Of a stretch of DNA of 64,000 bases, positions 32,004 through 41,489 are shown one piece after another. The DNA lies in NCBI GenBank assembly GCA_027924645.1, contig BSBN01000445.1, positions 2,897,001-2,961,000 of the forward strand, given 5' to 3'. The notes below the pieces were generated by a model that was given only the letters and a program-made list of their open reading frames with translations, was not told where the DNA came from and did not search any database. The position numbers and the translations under genes were made by a program. The number at the start of each line of letters is the position of its first letter. The stretch's first letter is position 1. The DNA is from Cunninghamia lanceolata. Lineage: Eukaryota > Streptophyta > Pinopsida > Cupressales > Cupressaceae.

Positions 32004-32161
32004 TGATGGAATCATTTGCCGTTGCACCAAAAGCTCGAGCTATCAACGCTCACTACAAATGCCAGATTTAACCCAGATCCACGGGAGGCTCACTACCATG
32101 TCACGAATCCTAAGGTCAGCGTTGAACGCCTCACTGACAAGGGGGTAGCTCATTGCCAACA
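32004..32161 (-). repeat. TRIM 5' LTR (158 bp)
   Basis: TGATGGAATC to TTGCCAACA on the plus strand, followed by the GCTGC duplication at 32162-32166. Confidence 0.92.
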
Positions 32162-32304
32162 GCTGCCCTCTCAAACGCAGAGGAAAGCTAATAGCAAAAC
32201 TACAACTTCTCCAACTGTTGGGACTATTTAGTCACCGCTCTAAGGGCAACAAGTCATTTTCATAGGTTATTTCACGGTGACAAATTTGTTTACCAACAGA
32301 TTTT

Positions 32305-32322
32305 TGGTGACTCTACTAGGAA
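32305..32322 (+). other. Putative primer-binding site of element D
   Basis: TGGTGACTCTACTAGGAA lies six bases after the 5' LTR end. It starts with TGG, as needed to pair with a tRNA CCA end, and resembles the TGGCGACTCTG-type sites of Tat/Ogre elements (from general knowledge). A second similar string, TTGGCGACTCTATC, occurs from 32390, so the exact site is uncertain. Confidence 0.5.
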
Positions 32323-32423
32323 ATCGAGCCAAAGCATTGGTGCCTTTTTATTCCTCAAGAATATTCAAGTATCTCCCCAGAAAAGAAGATTGGCGACTCT
32401 ATCTTAAAGAAGAATCCTGAAAG

Positions 32424-34235
32424 ATGGTTTGGTATCAAAGAACTCGGATGCATAACTTGCAGTTTCCTGAATCAAACAGTGACAGTGATGATGAAGATTA
32501 TTCTTTATCTACTTCTCAACAAAATGAAGTTCTTGATGAACCCAAGCAAGTGGAGTTCCTAAAGAGTTTCTATGGTGGCATACAATTTGCATCTAACCAG
32601 GTTCATCCTTCCTTGTTTCAAACATTGCAGAAGATTGAAGAAAAAGATGGGAAGGAGACTCATTTTCTTTCTCGTGATCATAAGCCTCTATCAAAGGAGA
32701 TTCATGCACCCGAATGTAAAATGGATTATGCTGAAATTTATCAATTGCACAATGAGGACAGCAATGAAGAGGCAAAAGTGTTTCATGCAAATGAACCTAT
32801 ATTTGATGCAACTTGTTCTGATCAAAGGATTGAAAGAGGCTCATCGAAACATGCATGTAACAGTGAAGGAGAACTTATTACATCTGCTTGTGATAGGATG
32901 CATCTACTTAAAGAAGATGAAAAAGAAGCAATAATGGAGATAGAAAAACAAGATTGTATGGAAGCAAGCAATGATAAAGAAGAAATCTGTCTAGACAATG
33001 ACATGTTCTTAGTTTCTTCAAAGAATGTCATTCCTCTTGTGACAACTTGAACTGGTTCCACAACTACAAACTCCAAGAGAGATTTCCATCACATGGTGGA
33101 TGTTCCAAGGAGTGAAGAAGAAATTTTGAGCCAAAGTGTGAAAGAAAATGAAGATGAGTCACAAAATATTTTCTTGACATGCATGCAACCTAAGCAAGAG
33201 GAAAGTGATGATGAAAGAATATTGCAAGAACTCTCTTATGAAGTTTCCATTCAAGATTGGCACCTCAACACTATTGTTGATGATTCTCTTTGTGAAGAAG
33301 GCGTCGTCCTTTCTCCTTTATCATCTCTTGAAGAAGAATACTCAATTATTGAAACTGAAGGTACTACTCAAGATGAAACGTTGAGTACTGTCATTCCAAA
33401 TGTGCAACAAGATCATGAAAATACTAGGTGTGAATTTGCACAAAGAGAGGTTAAAATTGAATTGGTTCCTGAATATCTTGGTTTAAGTAATTTCATTGTA
33501 CACCCTAGTACTTCGTCTGCATATAATAATGTAGAAGAGGGTAATGAAATTAATGTTAATAGTCATGATAAAGAAGGACAAAGTTCTAATGTCTATGACT
33601 ATATACATGAAATTGCAAGTATTCAAAAGATTGACGAAGATCTTCTCGATTTGACTTCTCCTGCACTACTTCCAAGGGAGGAAAATATTATTTCTTCTTC
33701 TTCAATTATAGAAGAGGATTTTTAGGAGCATAAAATGGATAATGTAGATTCATCACTTTCTCTTCCTCATGTGCAACCCTTCGATAAAGCAGATCCTAAC
33801 TTAGTAATGGTAAAGAAAGAAGAATCATCTTTTGTAGGCGATAGTTCAATTTTTACTCATAAGAAGAATCAGTCGCAGAGTATTGAGTTTTCTTCATTTC
33901 CTACTTCACATGAAGGATGTCCAGTTCATGATTTAGTTTTCTCTAATTCAAGCTATCAAAAGAATCTTTAGATAGAGAGGATTGGTATGCTCAATGTGAT
34001 GCCAGAGGAGATGATCAGTAATACACAGGGCAATACCAATGTGATACAAAAGGACTCAAAAGTTTATGATGAGAAATGGTTGTTCGATGCACTATTCAAG
34101 GAATCTTCACATTCCATGTATTTCATTTTTCTCATCATCCTGAAATATCTATTGAGTTCACAAGCACCTCATTCGTGCTCATCTCTTTTCCATACAGGTA
34201 CATATTTTTCTCAGTTTGTCAATGGGTTCACTTGA
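32424..34235 (+). pseudogene. Element D reading frame: acidic protein of unknown function, three in-frame stops
   Basis: I do not recognise this protein. Four pieces (32424-33050, 33093-33725, 33735-33971 and 33987-34235) lie in the same frame over 1.8 kb, split only by a TGA near 33048 and TAGs near 33723 and 33969. The product would be rich in Glu, Asp and Ser (NSDSDDEDYSLSTSQQNE, CMQPKQEESDDERILQEL, SSLEEEYSIIETEGTTQDE). I see no zinc knuckle, protease, polymerase or integrase motif and no clear membrane segment except a hydrophobic end after 34100. It replaces gag-pol in this element. It could be a Tat/Ogre-type extra frame or a captured host fragment. Confidence 0.7.
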
Positions 34236-34493
34236 TCTTTCCCATGCAGTTTGAGGTAGGAGTCACCTACCATGTACATAGGTTAACTAGGTGTTTTGGT
34301 TGTGTCTGTCTTGTTTCAATTTTTGTTGTTTTTGTCATTTGCCTCGTCTTTGTGTGTCCTTGTGTCCTTGTTTTCCCTTGTACATCGTGTTATCTTCTGA
34401 CTCTACCCAACCAATGGATAAGGCACTATTCATTACCAGAGATTCTAGGTTCATCCTATGTCCACAAGGTCCTTGTCCCCAGTTAGAGCTAGC
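34236..34493 (+). other. Non-coding 3' part of the element D internal region
   Basis: T-rich sequence with a small palindrome (GGTAGGAGTCACCTACC near 34256). No clear polypurine tract precedes the 3' LTR, which is unusual. Confidence 0.5.
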
Positions 34494-37400
34494 TGTTGAC
34501 CTTATTTCTGCACTTCAAAATTTAAACTTCTTGCATTCAAAAGACCAAATCTAATCATGCATTAAATACCTGTGCCAAGTCATCTTTTTGGTTGCAATTC
34601 GTTGGTGTCGTGTTTCATATGTCAAACTATGTCGAGTCATCCCTAGTCAGTAATTCTCTTTGATTCTACCGAAGTATCAAGTTTCTTTCTAGTTTGAAGG
34701 AGAAATTGTTCGCCTATTTCAATTATAGTCTAGGAAGCTGGTCTGATCTGTTACATGGCAAAATTAGAAAAACAATTAAAATTGAAGATTTCAAGTAGCT
34801 AAGAGGAAATCCTCTTATAAGGGTGTTGTTATGTCCATTTTGCAAAATGTGGCAAAGTTTCAGAGCCGTATGCTTTATAGTTTGTGAGATATTAAAAGTT
34901 AAATTTTTCTGTGCATGGATTCTGGAAACAATTTAAGAGGCAATCCTATTGAAGTTCAAAAGAAATTCTTTTGTCTACAGCCTTGTATTACCTTTATGGA
35001 CAGCTGGCCAAAATTTCATAAAGATCTGACGCTTCAATCAAAAGTTATGCAAGTTTCATTAGTTTTTACACTTGCACGGTTGATCAAGTTAACATTAGTG
35101 GGGTGCACTCTTACTTTTGGTTAAATACACGTCAGCTTGCACTTTGGGCAAAATTCACGCCAACTTTTAGTTTTGGCTAAGTGCATGCATTTTCACTTTT
35201 TCGCTAAGCATAGCTAAAAAGTCACTTTCAGTTCTCATAAAACCGGAGCCTACTTTCAGTTTTGGGTAACTAAAACGAAGATGTGAGTTTAGTTTCAACT
35301 TTTAAAGTTTTGAAAAAGGGAAGTATGAGTTTTGGCTTTGGATAACTCATAACACATCTCCAAAGCCAATGACCAAAACAAAGTAGTTATCATAACTACC
35401 AAAGAAATAAAAACACATTTGATAAGTTCGGAAACTAATATTTACTGCGGAAGAATGAAAGTCTTTGTTATAATTGGCCAATATTAGCACTTTTGGAAAG
35501 TTGTTTAAGATGCCAATGAGGTTGTCAAAGCATGTAAAGAGACTGATGGATGGATCAAGAAGTAGTTATTATAACTACCTTGCCCGCTCTCCAACCTTTT
35601 GAAACCAGTTATGGACATTCATTAGAGAATAGTAAAATGGAGATCTTTGTCAGATATCCAAGAAAATGCACTGGGCTGTTATGAAGCCAAACTCCACAGT
35701 TTTCACCATGATCTTCTCAGCCGCTACTTGTTAAATGGTAGCATTTTATTGCATTTACTCTGTAAACATGTCTGCAAATTTTAGAAGCAAGACAAGGCAC
35801 ATGAACAGTTTCTCACAGCACTTGAACAAATATGGTCTCATGGAATCCCCGGGCCACAGCTATTGTGAAGGCTTTAAAAACTTATGAGAGAATGCAATGA
35901 ATGTAGGGTACACACATGATTGATTCGTTGAAAAGGATTTAAAAACTTTTAATGAAATACAATGTGCCAAAAGGCAAGCTCTGACTAGGGTTTGGACGTC
36001 TATCAAAGTATCATGGAATGAGGGTTTGTCGTCAGATATTTATCCTTGCAAATACTCTGATATACCTACATGTAAAATGTTGAAGCTAAAAGAAAAGGGG
36101 CACCAGAACTGTTTGACAAAATACCTCAAAGAAATCTTTTCATGGATTGCGATGATTACATAATGTATTGCAAAATGGATATGTTGAAGAGTCTTTAAAA
36201 GGTTCCAAACAATTTCAATTCACAGATGAAGAGCCAAGTTATATGCCAAAATGGGAGCTTTCGAACAAGATATCGATGTCCATACAAAGCACAAAGAACA
36301 GAGAAATTGTCAAAAATTATGGTTGTGATCGCCTTGATTGACATGTATGCATAATGTATAAGCATTTTACAAGACATGATTGAATGTTTAACATTATACC
36401 TCAAAAAAAATGTAGTTTTGTGGACTACAAAAATGGTAGAATATTCACAAAATGGTTTATTGAAAAGACTTTAGAAACTTCTACTGAATTTCTTGTTTCC
36501 TCCTCACCTGAATACTGGAATATGAGTTCTTGAATAAGGCTAAATATTAGATTAGAGGTGGGCATTCAAGTCACTATTCATTGACAAGATTAAAACATCA
36601 TGCCTTGCAAGAAAGTCTTCGAGCAGAAATCTATCTATCTCCGGATGATAATAGAGAAGGAAGTTTTTGTTTCTTCACTACTTGGTGATTAATAGTCCAT
36701 GTATAACAACATACTCAGACTTGAATCTATTGAAGAAGGTTTTTGAAACATTTGAGCATATATAATTAGCAGATGCAAGGCCAAACTCTTCTAACTTCTA
36801 CTTACATCCTTTGAATAGGGGTTTTGGAAAAAGACATGTGGAAGTGAATACAATGGGAATGACTTAAGGACATTGGACCACGAAAAGATCCTAGAAATTG
36901 TTATTGCTCTTCATCTCAAGATTGTATTGTGCATGGTTTAAATGCTTCTGGTGATTGATAATACACACATTCATTTTAGATATAAGAATAGATCTCAAAA
37001 CATCTATGGATGGTGATGACATTTTATGATTGAGGTAAGAGCCTAAGATTCAGGGAAGGAGGGGGATGATCTTCCTATGAAAGTTACAGGAAATAGAAAT
37101 TTGAGTAATCATGATAGCCATCATGGAGGTGATCAACCAATGGGTAGTAGGGAAACATCTATGTTGCCTAGAAGACGTCTTTTGTCTCATTTGCAATTGT
37201 GTCTATAATGAAGTCAAAATGCATACATCCTGTTGTGATTGGTTTAGAGGATCATCGGATGTATCTCTTCACATCTCCAAATCTTGGGAGTAGTGGTCTT
37301 GTTGTGGAAGATATGGGTACAAAGCTACCACTTTGTTGAATCCCCATCAATACATATATGATTCCTCATAGTAATTGTTATGCAGAGTTAGCAGATCGAT

Positions 37401-38419
37401 TTCATCTACCATATTTCAAGCACTTGGAAAGAGATGTCAAGAAACAATTGAAGAGATGACTACTGGAAAGGAGCTGAATGGAGATAGAAAGTAACTTTTT
37501 CAAATTCACAACTTAAAAGTTGTATCTTTGAAAACTACCATTTTAAAAAGTGACTTGTTTCACTTATTGTAATTAAAAATTAAAAATTAGGTTTCTTTTT
37601 GAAAAAGGTAGTTACTAGGAAGTTGTGAGGTAGTTACAAAGTTGGTTATTAGGTGGTTATGAGAAAAAGTCTATATATACTGGACTTCACATTGTAAAAG
37701 GGAGGGGGAAACTTTTGGAGAAGTTTTTTAGAGACTTTTGATGTAATACTTTGTACATGAAGGCTTTCTGAAGTTGTATAATTTCATGAAAGAATAATAA
37801 AGAATGCATTTGGTTCGTGTGTTCCAATGTTACTTCTGCATTATTGTTACTAATTTTTTGTATGTTAGATTAGTAATATTTTTGTATCATTGTGTTGATC
37901 ATAGGTCGTTCATTGAAACATTTTTATTGTGAAATTGATGTAGTGAAGCACACTCATTTCTTGGTATCTTGATATGAATGTGTTCAGGTAGCTTATCTCT
38001 TCGTATGTTGAGACCTATGTGTTATCCTTCTCTCATAATTGTTGCATGTTAAGATATTAGCTGTGAAGTTCATCATATTTGTTCAGGAACGTAGTTTCTA
38101 GCTTTTGTGGTGAAGTCCCCTCATATCTTGTTTCAACTTTATGAAATCCGAACTAGTATTTTTATGTCTACTACTAGGGTTTCTATTAATCATCTTTATT
38201 GTTAGTTTTTATTTTTCTCCTTTTTGTACTTTAAGGTTAAAAGTACACAAAAACCCACAAATAACCCTATCATATGAGGGAGCTGTCCCTCTCAAATGCA
38301 GAGGAAAGCTGATAGCAAAACTATAGCTTCTCCAACTGTTGGGACTATTTAGTCACCGCTCTAAGGGCAACGAGTTACTTTCATAGGTTATTTTATGGTG
38401 ACAAATCTATTTACCAACA
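34494..38419 (+). repeat. Element D 3' LTR (3,926 bp)
   Basis: It begins TGTTGACC, ends CCAACA and is followed by the AATGG duplication (38420-38424). It has the empty TRIM site at 38282-38286. In stretches I compared by eye it differs from the 5' LTR at roughly 3-7% of positions. Confidence 0.93.
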
Positions 38420-38424
38420 AATGG

Positions 38425-38991
38425 CAAACCATGAATTCTTACTATCTCCTTGAAGAAAAGACCAGCAATATGTGAAGCATCGTTAGTACATTTACATGGC
38501 ACAAAATGAGCCATTTTACTAAACCTGTCAACAACCACAAACACACTGTCAAATCCTCTTTGAGTCTGGGGAAGGCCCAAAACAAAATCCATACTGATGC
38601 ACTCCCATGGCCTTTGCAGAATTGGAAGTGGTTGATAGAGACTTGCATTTGATGAAGTCCCTTTTGCCTTCTGGCAAATGTTGCAACCTTCCACAAATTT
38701 CATGACATCTTTTTGCATCTTAGGCCAGAAGTAAAGCCTTCTCACTTGTTCCAATGTCTTGTCTAGTCCAAAATGACCTCCAAGACTACCACAACGTTTC
38801 TCTTTTATGATGTTCTCCCTCATAGAACACCTAGGTACACATAGTTGGTTGCCTTTGAATAGTAGCCCTTGCTGCAACAAATATTCAGAGAAATCAGAAT
38901 GATAGGAATCTAAAAACTGTGAGCAAACTGCATATATTTCCTTGAAGTCCTCATCATCCTGGTACATATTCTTGAGTGAATCCATTCCCAC
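38425..38991 (-). pseudogene. Gy2a integrase, zinc region and first half of the core
   Basis: The minus strand shows the zinc-binding region (GHFGLDKTLEQVRRLYFWP, VEGCNICQKAKG) and the start of the catalytic core (SMDFVLGLPQTQRGFDSVFV, then VDRFSKMAHFVPCKCTNDA). It runs into element D at 38424 and continues at 27996. It is out of frame with the upstream RNase H because of one extra T in a T run near 39214-39220 (seven against six in Gy2b). Confidence 0.88.
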
Positions 38992-40043
38992 ACTTTGTAA
39001 TTAGATTTCCTGTATAGTGCACAGTCTTCTGCTCAGAGCATCTACCACCTTGTTGGCTTGTCCCTTCTTATGTTTGATGGAAAAAGTATACACCTAGAGT
39101 TGTTCAACCCACTTCATATGCCTGTGATTTAGTTTCTCCTACGAATTCAAAAAACTCAAAGCATGGTTGTCAGTATAAACAATGAATTCCTTGGGCAAGA
39201 GATAATGTCTCCATTTTTTTCAATGCTTGCACCATTGCATACAATTCTAGATCATATGTGGAATACTTCCTTTTAGCATCATTCAGCTTCTCGCTAAAGA
39301 AAGCAACAGGTCTGCCTTCCTGACTCAAGATAGCACCAATGGCAAGGTTACTGGCATCACATTCTATAGTGAACAACTTATTAAAATCAGGCAAAACCAA
39401 AATGGGTTTCTCTACTATTTTCTATTTAAGAATCTCAAAAGATTCATCTACTGCTCTATTCCAAAAAAATTTACATTTCTGTCCTCCTTTTATGGTATCT
39501 AGAATGGGTGTACAAACATGACTGAATCCTCTTATGAATTTCCTATAAAAAGTTGCCAACCCATGAAAACTTCTCACATCACTTACTGTCCTAGCTGCTA
39601 GCCAAGACAGAATAGCATTTACCTTTTTCGGATCCATTTTCAAATTACCCTGGGATATCACAAATCCCAGATATGTGAGTTCTTCCTTCATGAAGACACT
39701 CTTCTCCATATTGATCATCCGTTTCTCCTCCTGAAGTTTCTTCAACACCTCTTCCAAATGCTGCAAATGTTCTTCCTTTGTCCTGCTGAAAAATAGAATA
39801 TCGTCAAGATAGACAACAACAAATTTACCAATAAAATCTTTCAATACCTCATTCATTAGACGCATGAAAGTGCTTGGAGCGTTGGACAGTCCAAATGGCA
39901 TCACCACCCACTCATAAAGACCTTCATTAGTCTTAAATGTTGTCTTCCATTCATCACCTTGTCTAATCCTGATCTGATGGTATCCACTTTTGAGATCAAT
40001 TTTAGAAAAGTACCGAGCTCCACCCAAACAATCCATGAGGTCC
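38992..40043 (-). pseudogene. Gy2a reverse transcriptase (palm, thumb) and RNase H
   Basis: The piece at 39422-40036 starts at [18 protein letters not shown] and holds [20 protein letters not shown], the catalytic box YLDD (codons at 39800-39811) and the thumb. The piece at 39170-39400 holds the start of RNase H (FTIECDASNLAIGAILSQEG and a KRKYSTYDLELYAMV block). The frame is continuous from the N-terminal half at 46852-47246 once element E is discounted. Element E begins at 40044. The YLDD residues are intact but the gene is broken by stops and insertions. Confidence 0.9.
40039..40043 (+). other. Target-site duplication of copia element E, left
   Basis: GGTCC, repeated at 46847-46851. Gy2b shows the uninterrupted site (ATGAGGTCCTCTATTC near 52597-52612). 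Confidence 0.93.
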
Positions 40044-40245
40044 TGAAGAGAACTTGTGTCTCAAATTACTACTTGAACCTCTTAGTTGAACCTATGTTTT
40101 GAACCTCTTTGTTGAACCTTTCTAGAGTTCATTTGGTAGGTTCAATGAATTTTAGTTCAACTGTTCCTTGGTTCATTGGTCTGAGGATATGCGATGTCGG
40201 CATCGCTGTGACGAAGCACTATTGGCAGGACCGTGTTGAAGACCA

Positions 40246-40556
40246 TTGGCATCGGTGAGACAAGGCCTATCGGCCAAACCTTGTGGAGTTACTCCGACAG
40301 GAGTAGTCACTCCGACGAAGGTTACGGTCATCGGCAAGACAAGGCCTATCGGCCAAACCTTGTGGAGTTACTCCGACAGGAGTAGTCACTCCGACGAAGG
40401 TTACGGTCGTCGGCAAGACAAGGCCTATCGGCCAAACCTTATGGAGTTACTCCGACAGGAGTAGTCACTCCGACGAAGGTTACGGTCGTCGGCAAGACAA
40501 GGGCCTATCGGCCAAACACTGTAGAGTTACTCCGACAGGAGTAGTCACTCCGATGG
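40246..40556 (+). repeat. 79-bp tandem repeats in the U3 of element E
   Basis: About four units, with AAGGCCTATCGGCC starting at 40262 and recurring 79 bp apart at 40341 and 40420. Each unit includes GGCCTATCGGCC and a mirrored CTCCGACAGGAGTAGTCACTC. In the 3' LTR one unit lacks 18 bp. Repeats at this place in Tnt1-type elements act as transcriptional enhancers; that role here is inference. Confidence 0.88.
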
Positions 40557-40801
40557 CGTATGTCTATCGGCAAGAGAATACCCGTCGGCTAAAGGTGTTG
40601 GGCCGATGTACTGCGGACATCCTGATGGAAGTTTTATTGGTATCGGTGAGACAAACCTCTGTCGGAGCGAGGGCTAGATCTTTTGCCGATGGAGAATGTC
40701 ATACCGATGGTAACCTTGGTGATCGGGGAGACAATGCTCATCGGTGGGAGGTGAAGTCTGAGGGCCGATGGGAGTTGTTATGCCGTGGACTTGGAAGCTT
40801 G

Positions 40802-40832
40802 GTATTGTCAGCAACAAAATTGCTGACAATAC
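40802..40832. promoter_or_regulatory. Palindrome just upstream of the element E TATA box
   Basis: GTATTGTCAGCAA (40802-40814) and TTGCTGACAATAC (40820-40832) are exact reverse complements around five bases, 20 bp before TATAAA. The 3' LTR copy has one mismatch. It could be a protein-binding site or shape the promoter. Confidence 0.6.
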
Positions 40833-40851
40833 TCTTTCGCCTGTTGGCGGT

Positions 40852-40857
40852 TATAAA
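40852..40857 (+). promoter_or_regulatory. TATA box of the element E 5' LTR
   Basis: TATAAA is the only clear TATA box in the LTR; it predicts transcript start near 40885 and leaves an R-U5 of about 0.5 kb. The same box is in the 3' LTR near 46321. Confidence 0.65.
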
Positions 40858-41170
40858 CTGCAAAGTCCTTTGCGACTTGGTACATGTGGGACTAAACGCC
40901 TCACTGAAATGTGAACCGTTGCGACGGTTAGATGGCAGCGACGTATGAGGAATCTGTTCTATCAGTTAGAGCAGAAGTCTGTAACGACTCTTGTTCTTGC
41001 AGATTGGAAAATAGAATGATATGTCTATAGGTGTCGTTGGTATTATGATGATGAGACTAGAATAGAGGTTCGTTCTGTAAATGTACAGGGAGATGAACTG
41101 TGTATGATGTCGAGAATCAAACACCAGAGCAAGAAGCTGAGTTCTTTATTGTAACTGTATATCTTACTGT

Positions 41171-41176
41171 AATAAA
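41171..41176 (+). terminator. Polyadenylation signal in the element E LTR
   Basis: AATAAA in the context ACTGTAATAAAGATTG, downstream of the TATA box. The matching copy near 46640 in the 3' LTR would end the transcript. Confidence 0.55.
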
Positions 41177-41379
41177 GATTGTTTTCTTGTGGTGGTGGGT
41201 TTTTTACCCGTAAGGGTTTTCCCACGTAATTCTGTGTGTCTGTGTTCTAAATATTGTCTATTTTGGTTTCTCTTGTGTATTCATCTGTGTTATTGTAATT
41301 TAAAAGTGACTGGTCTACACTGTCCCCTGGGAATTAACATTAGGGAAGCTGTTTTCCGCACCTGTGCTTTCCTTACAAG

Positions 41380-41392
41380 TGGTATCAGAGCC
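41380..41392 (+). other. Primer-binding site of element E, tRNA-iMet type
   Basis: TGGTATCAGAGCC, two bases after the LTR end at 41377. Confidence 0.95.
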
Positions 41393-41489
41393 TGGCCCGT
41401 TGTGTTATCCTTGTCGGTAGTTTGGGTTTTTTGTGTTAATTCTGTTGTGTGGGAGTTCTGTAGAAAGTTATTTTTTAAATTAAATAGAG

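Larger units (their letters stand above)
31787..32161 (-). mobile_element. TRIM: 375-bp miniature LTR retrotransposon inside the D 5' LTR
   Basis: Two direct repeats of exactly 158 bp (31787-31944 and 32004-32161) begin TGATG and end CCAACA. They enclose 59 bp that, on the minus strand, start with a tRNA-iMet primer site (TGGTATCAGAGCC) two bases from one repeat and end with a purine tract (GTTGAGGGGGGAT) touching the other. Flanking GCTGC duplications and an empty site in the partner LTR confirm insertion. It has no coding capacity; small open frames across it are chance. The repeats differ at 19 of 158 positions by my count. Confidence 0.93.
27997..32298 (+). repeat. Element D 5' LTR (4,302 bp including a 375-bp TRIM)
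   Basis: Without the TRIM and its duplication it is 3,922 bp, against 3,926 bp for the other LTR. It contains short palindromes of the AGTTAT-x-ATAACT type at 28886-28900 and 29064-29080, a cluster of GGTAGTTAC-like boxes (31109-31163), a TATA box and a polyadenylation signal. Short open frames inside it are not supported as genes. Confidence 0.93.
27997..38419 (+). mobile_element. Element D: non-autonomous LTR retrotransposon with 3.9-kb LTRs (LARD-like)
   Basis: The element is bounded by AATGG duplications and has LTRs at 27997-32298 and 34494-38419, with ends TGTTGACC and CCAACA. The internal region is only 2,195 bp and has no gag, protease, polymerase or integrase motif; it holds one long acidic reading frame broken by three in-frame stops. 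TATA and polyadenylation signals in the LTRs and a TGG-starting primer site at 32305 support the plus strand. Large LTRs with no pol is the definition of a LARD; mobilisation by a partner element is inferred. The left LTR carries a TRIM. Confidence 0.92.
40044..41377 (+). repeat. Element E 5' LTR (1,334 bp)
   Basis: Starts TGAAGAGAAC and ends CTTTCCTTACA, two bases before the primer site. It contains a 79-bp tandem repeat, a 13-bp-arm palindrome, a TATA box and a polyadenylation signal. Confidence 0.95.

Noticed and set aside
31785..32165. The 380-bp insertion in the D LTR as a tandem tRNA-derived SINE
   Set aside because: The GGATTCAAACGCGTGACC string resembles a tRNA B box, but direct repeats with TG...CA ends, a 5-bp duplication, a primer site and a purine tract fit a TRIM far better, and there is no A box or poly-A tail.
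31641..32231. Overlapping open frames of 65-121 codons across the D LTR (31641-32231)
   Set aside because: They cross the TRIM LTRs and its primer site; the protein similarity between them is only the 158-bp direct repeat.
34236..34493. A spliced intron at the end of the D internal region
   Set aside because: GT and AG candidates exist (for example GTACATATTTTTCTCAG near 34198) but no conserved frame follows to support splicing.
27997..38419. Element D read as minus strand
   Set aside because: No primer site borders the LTR at 34494 on the minus strand, and TATA, AATAAA and the TGG-starting site all favour the plus strand.
40310..40400. CCGAC motifs in the copia repeats as drought/cold (DRE) elements
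   Set aside because: The core is preceded by T, while the known element needs A or G before CCGAC; kept only as a general repeat.
40246..40948. Open frames in the copia LTRs (also 45733-46393)
   Set aside because: They are produced by the 79-bp tandem repeats and CpG-rich LTR sequence; no start context or domain, and they overlap U3 and R.
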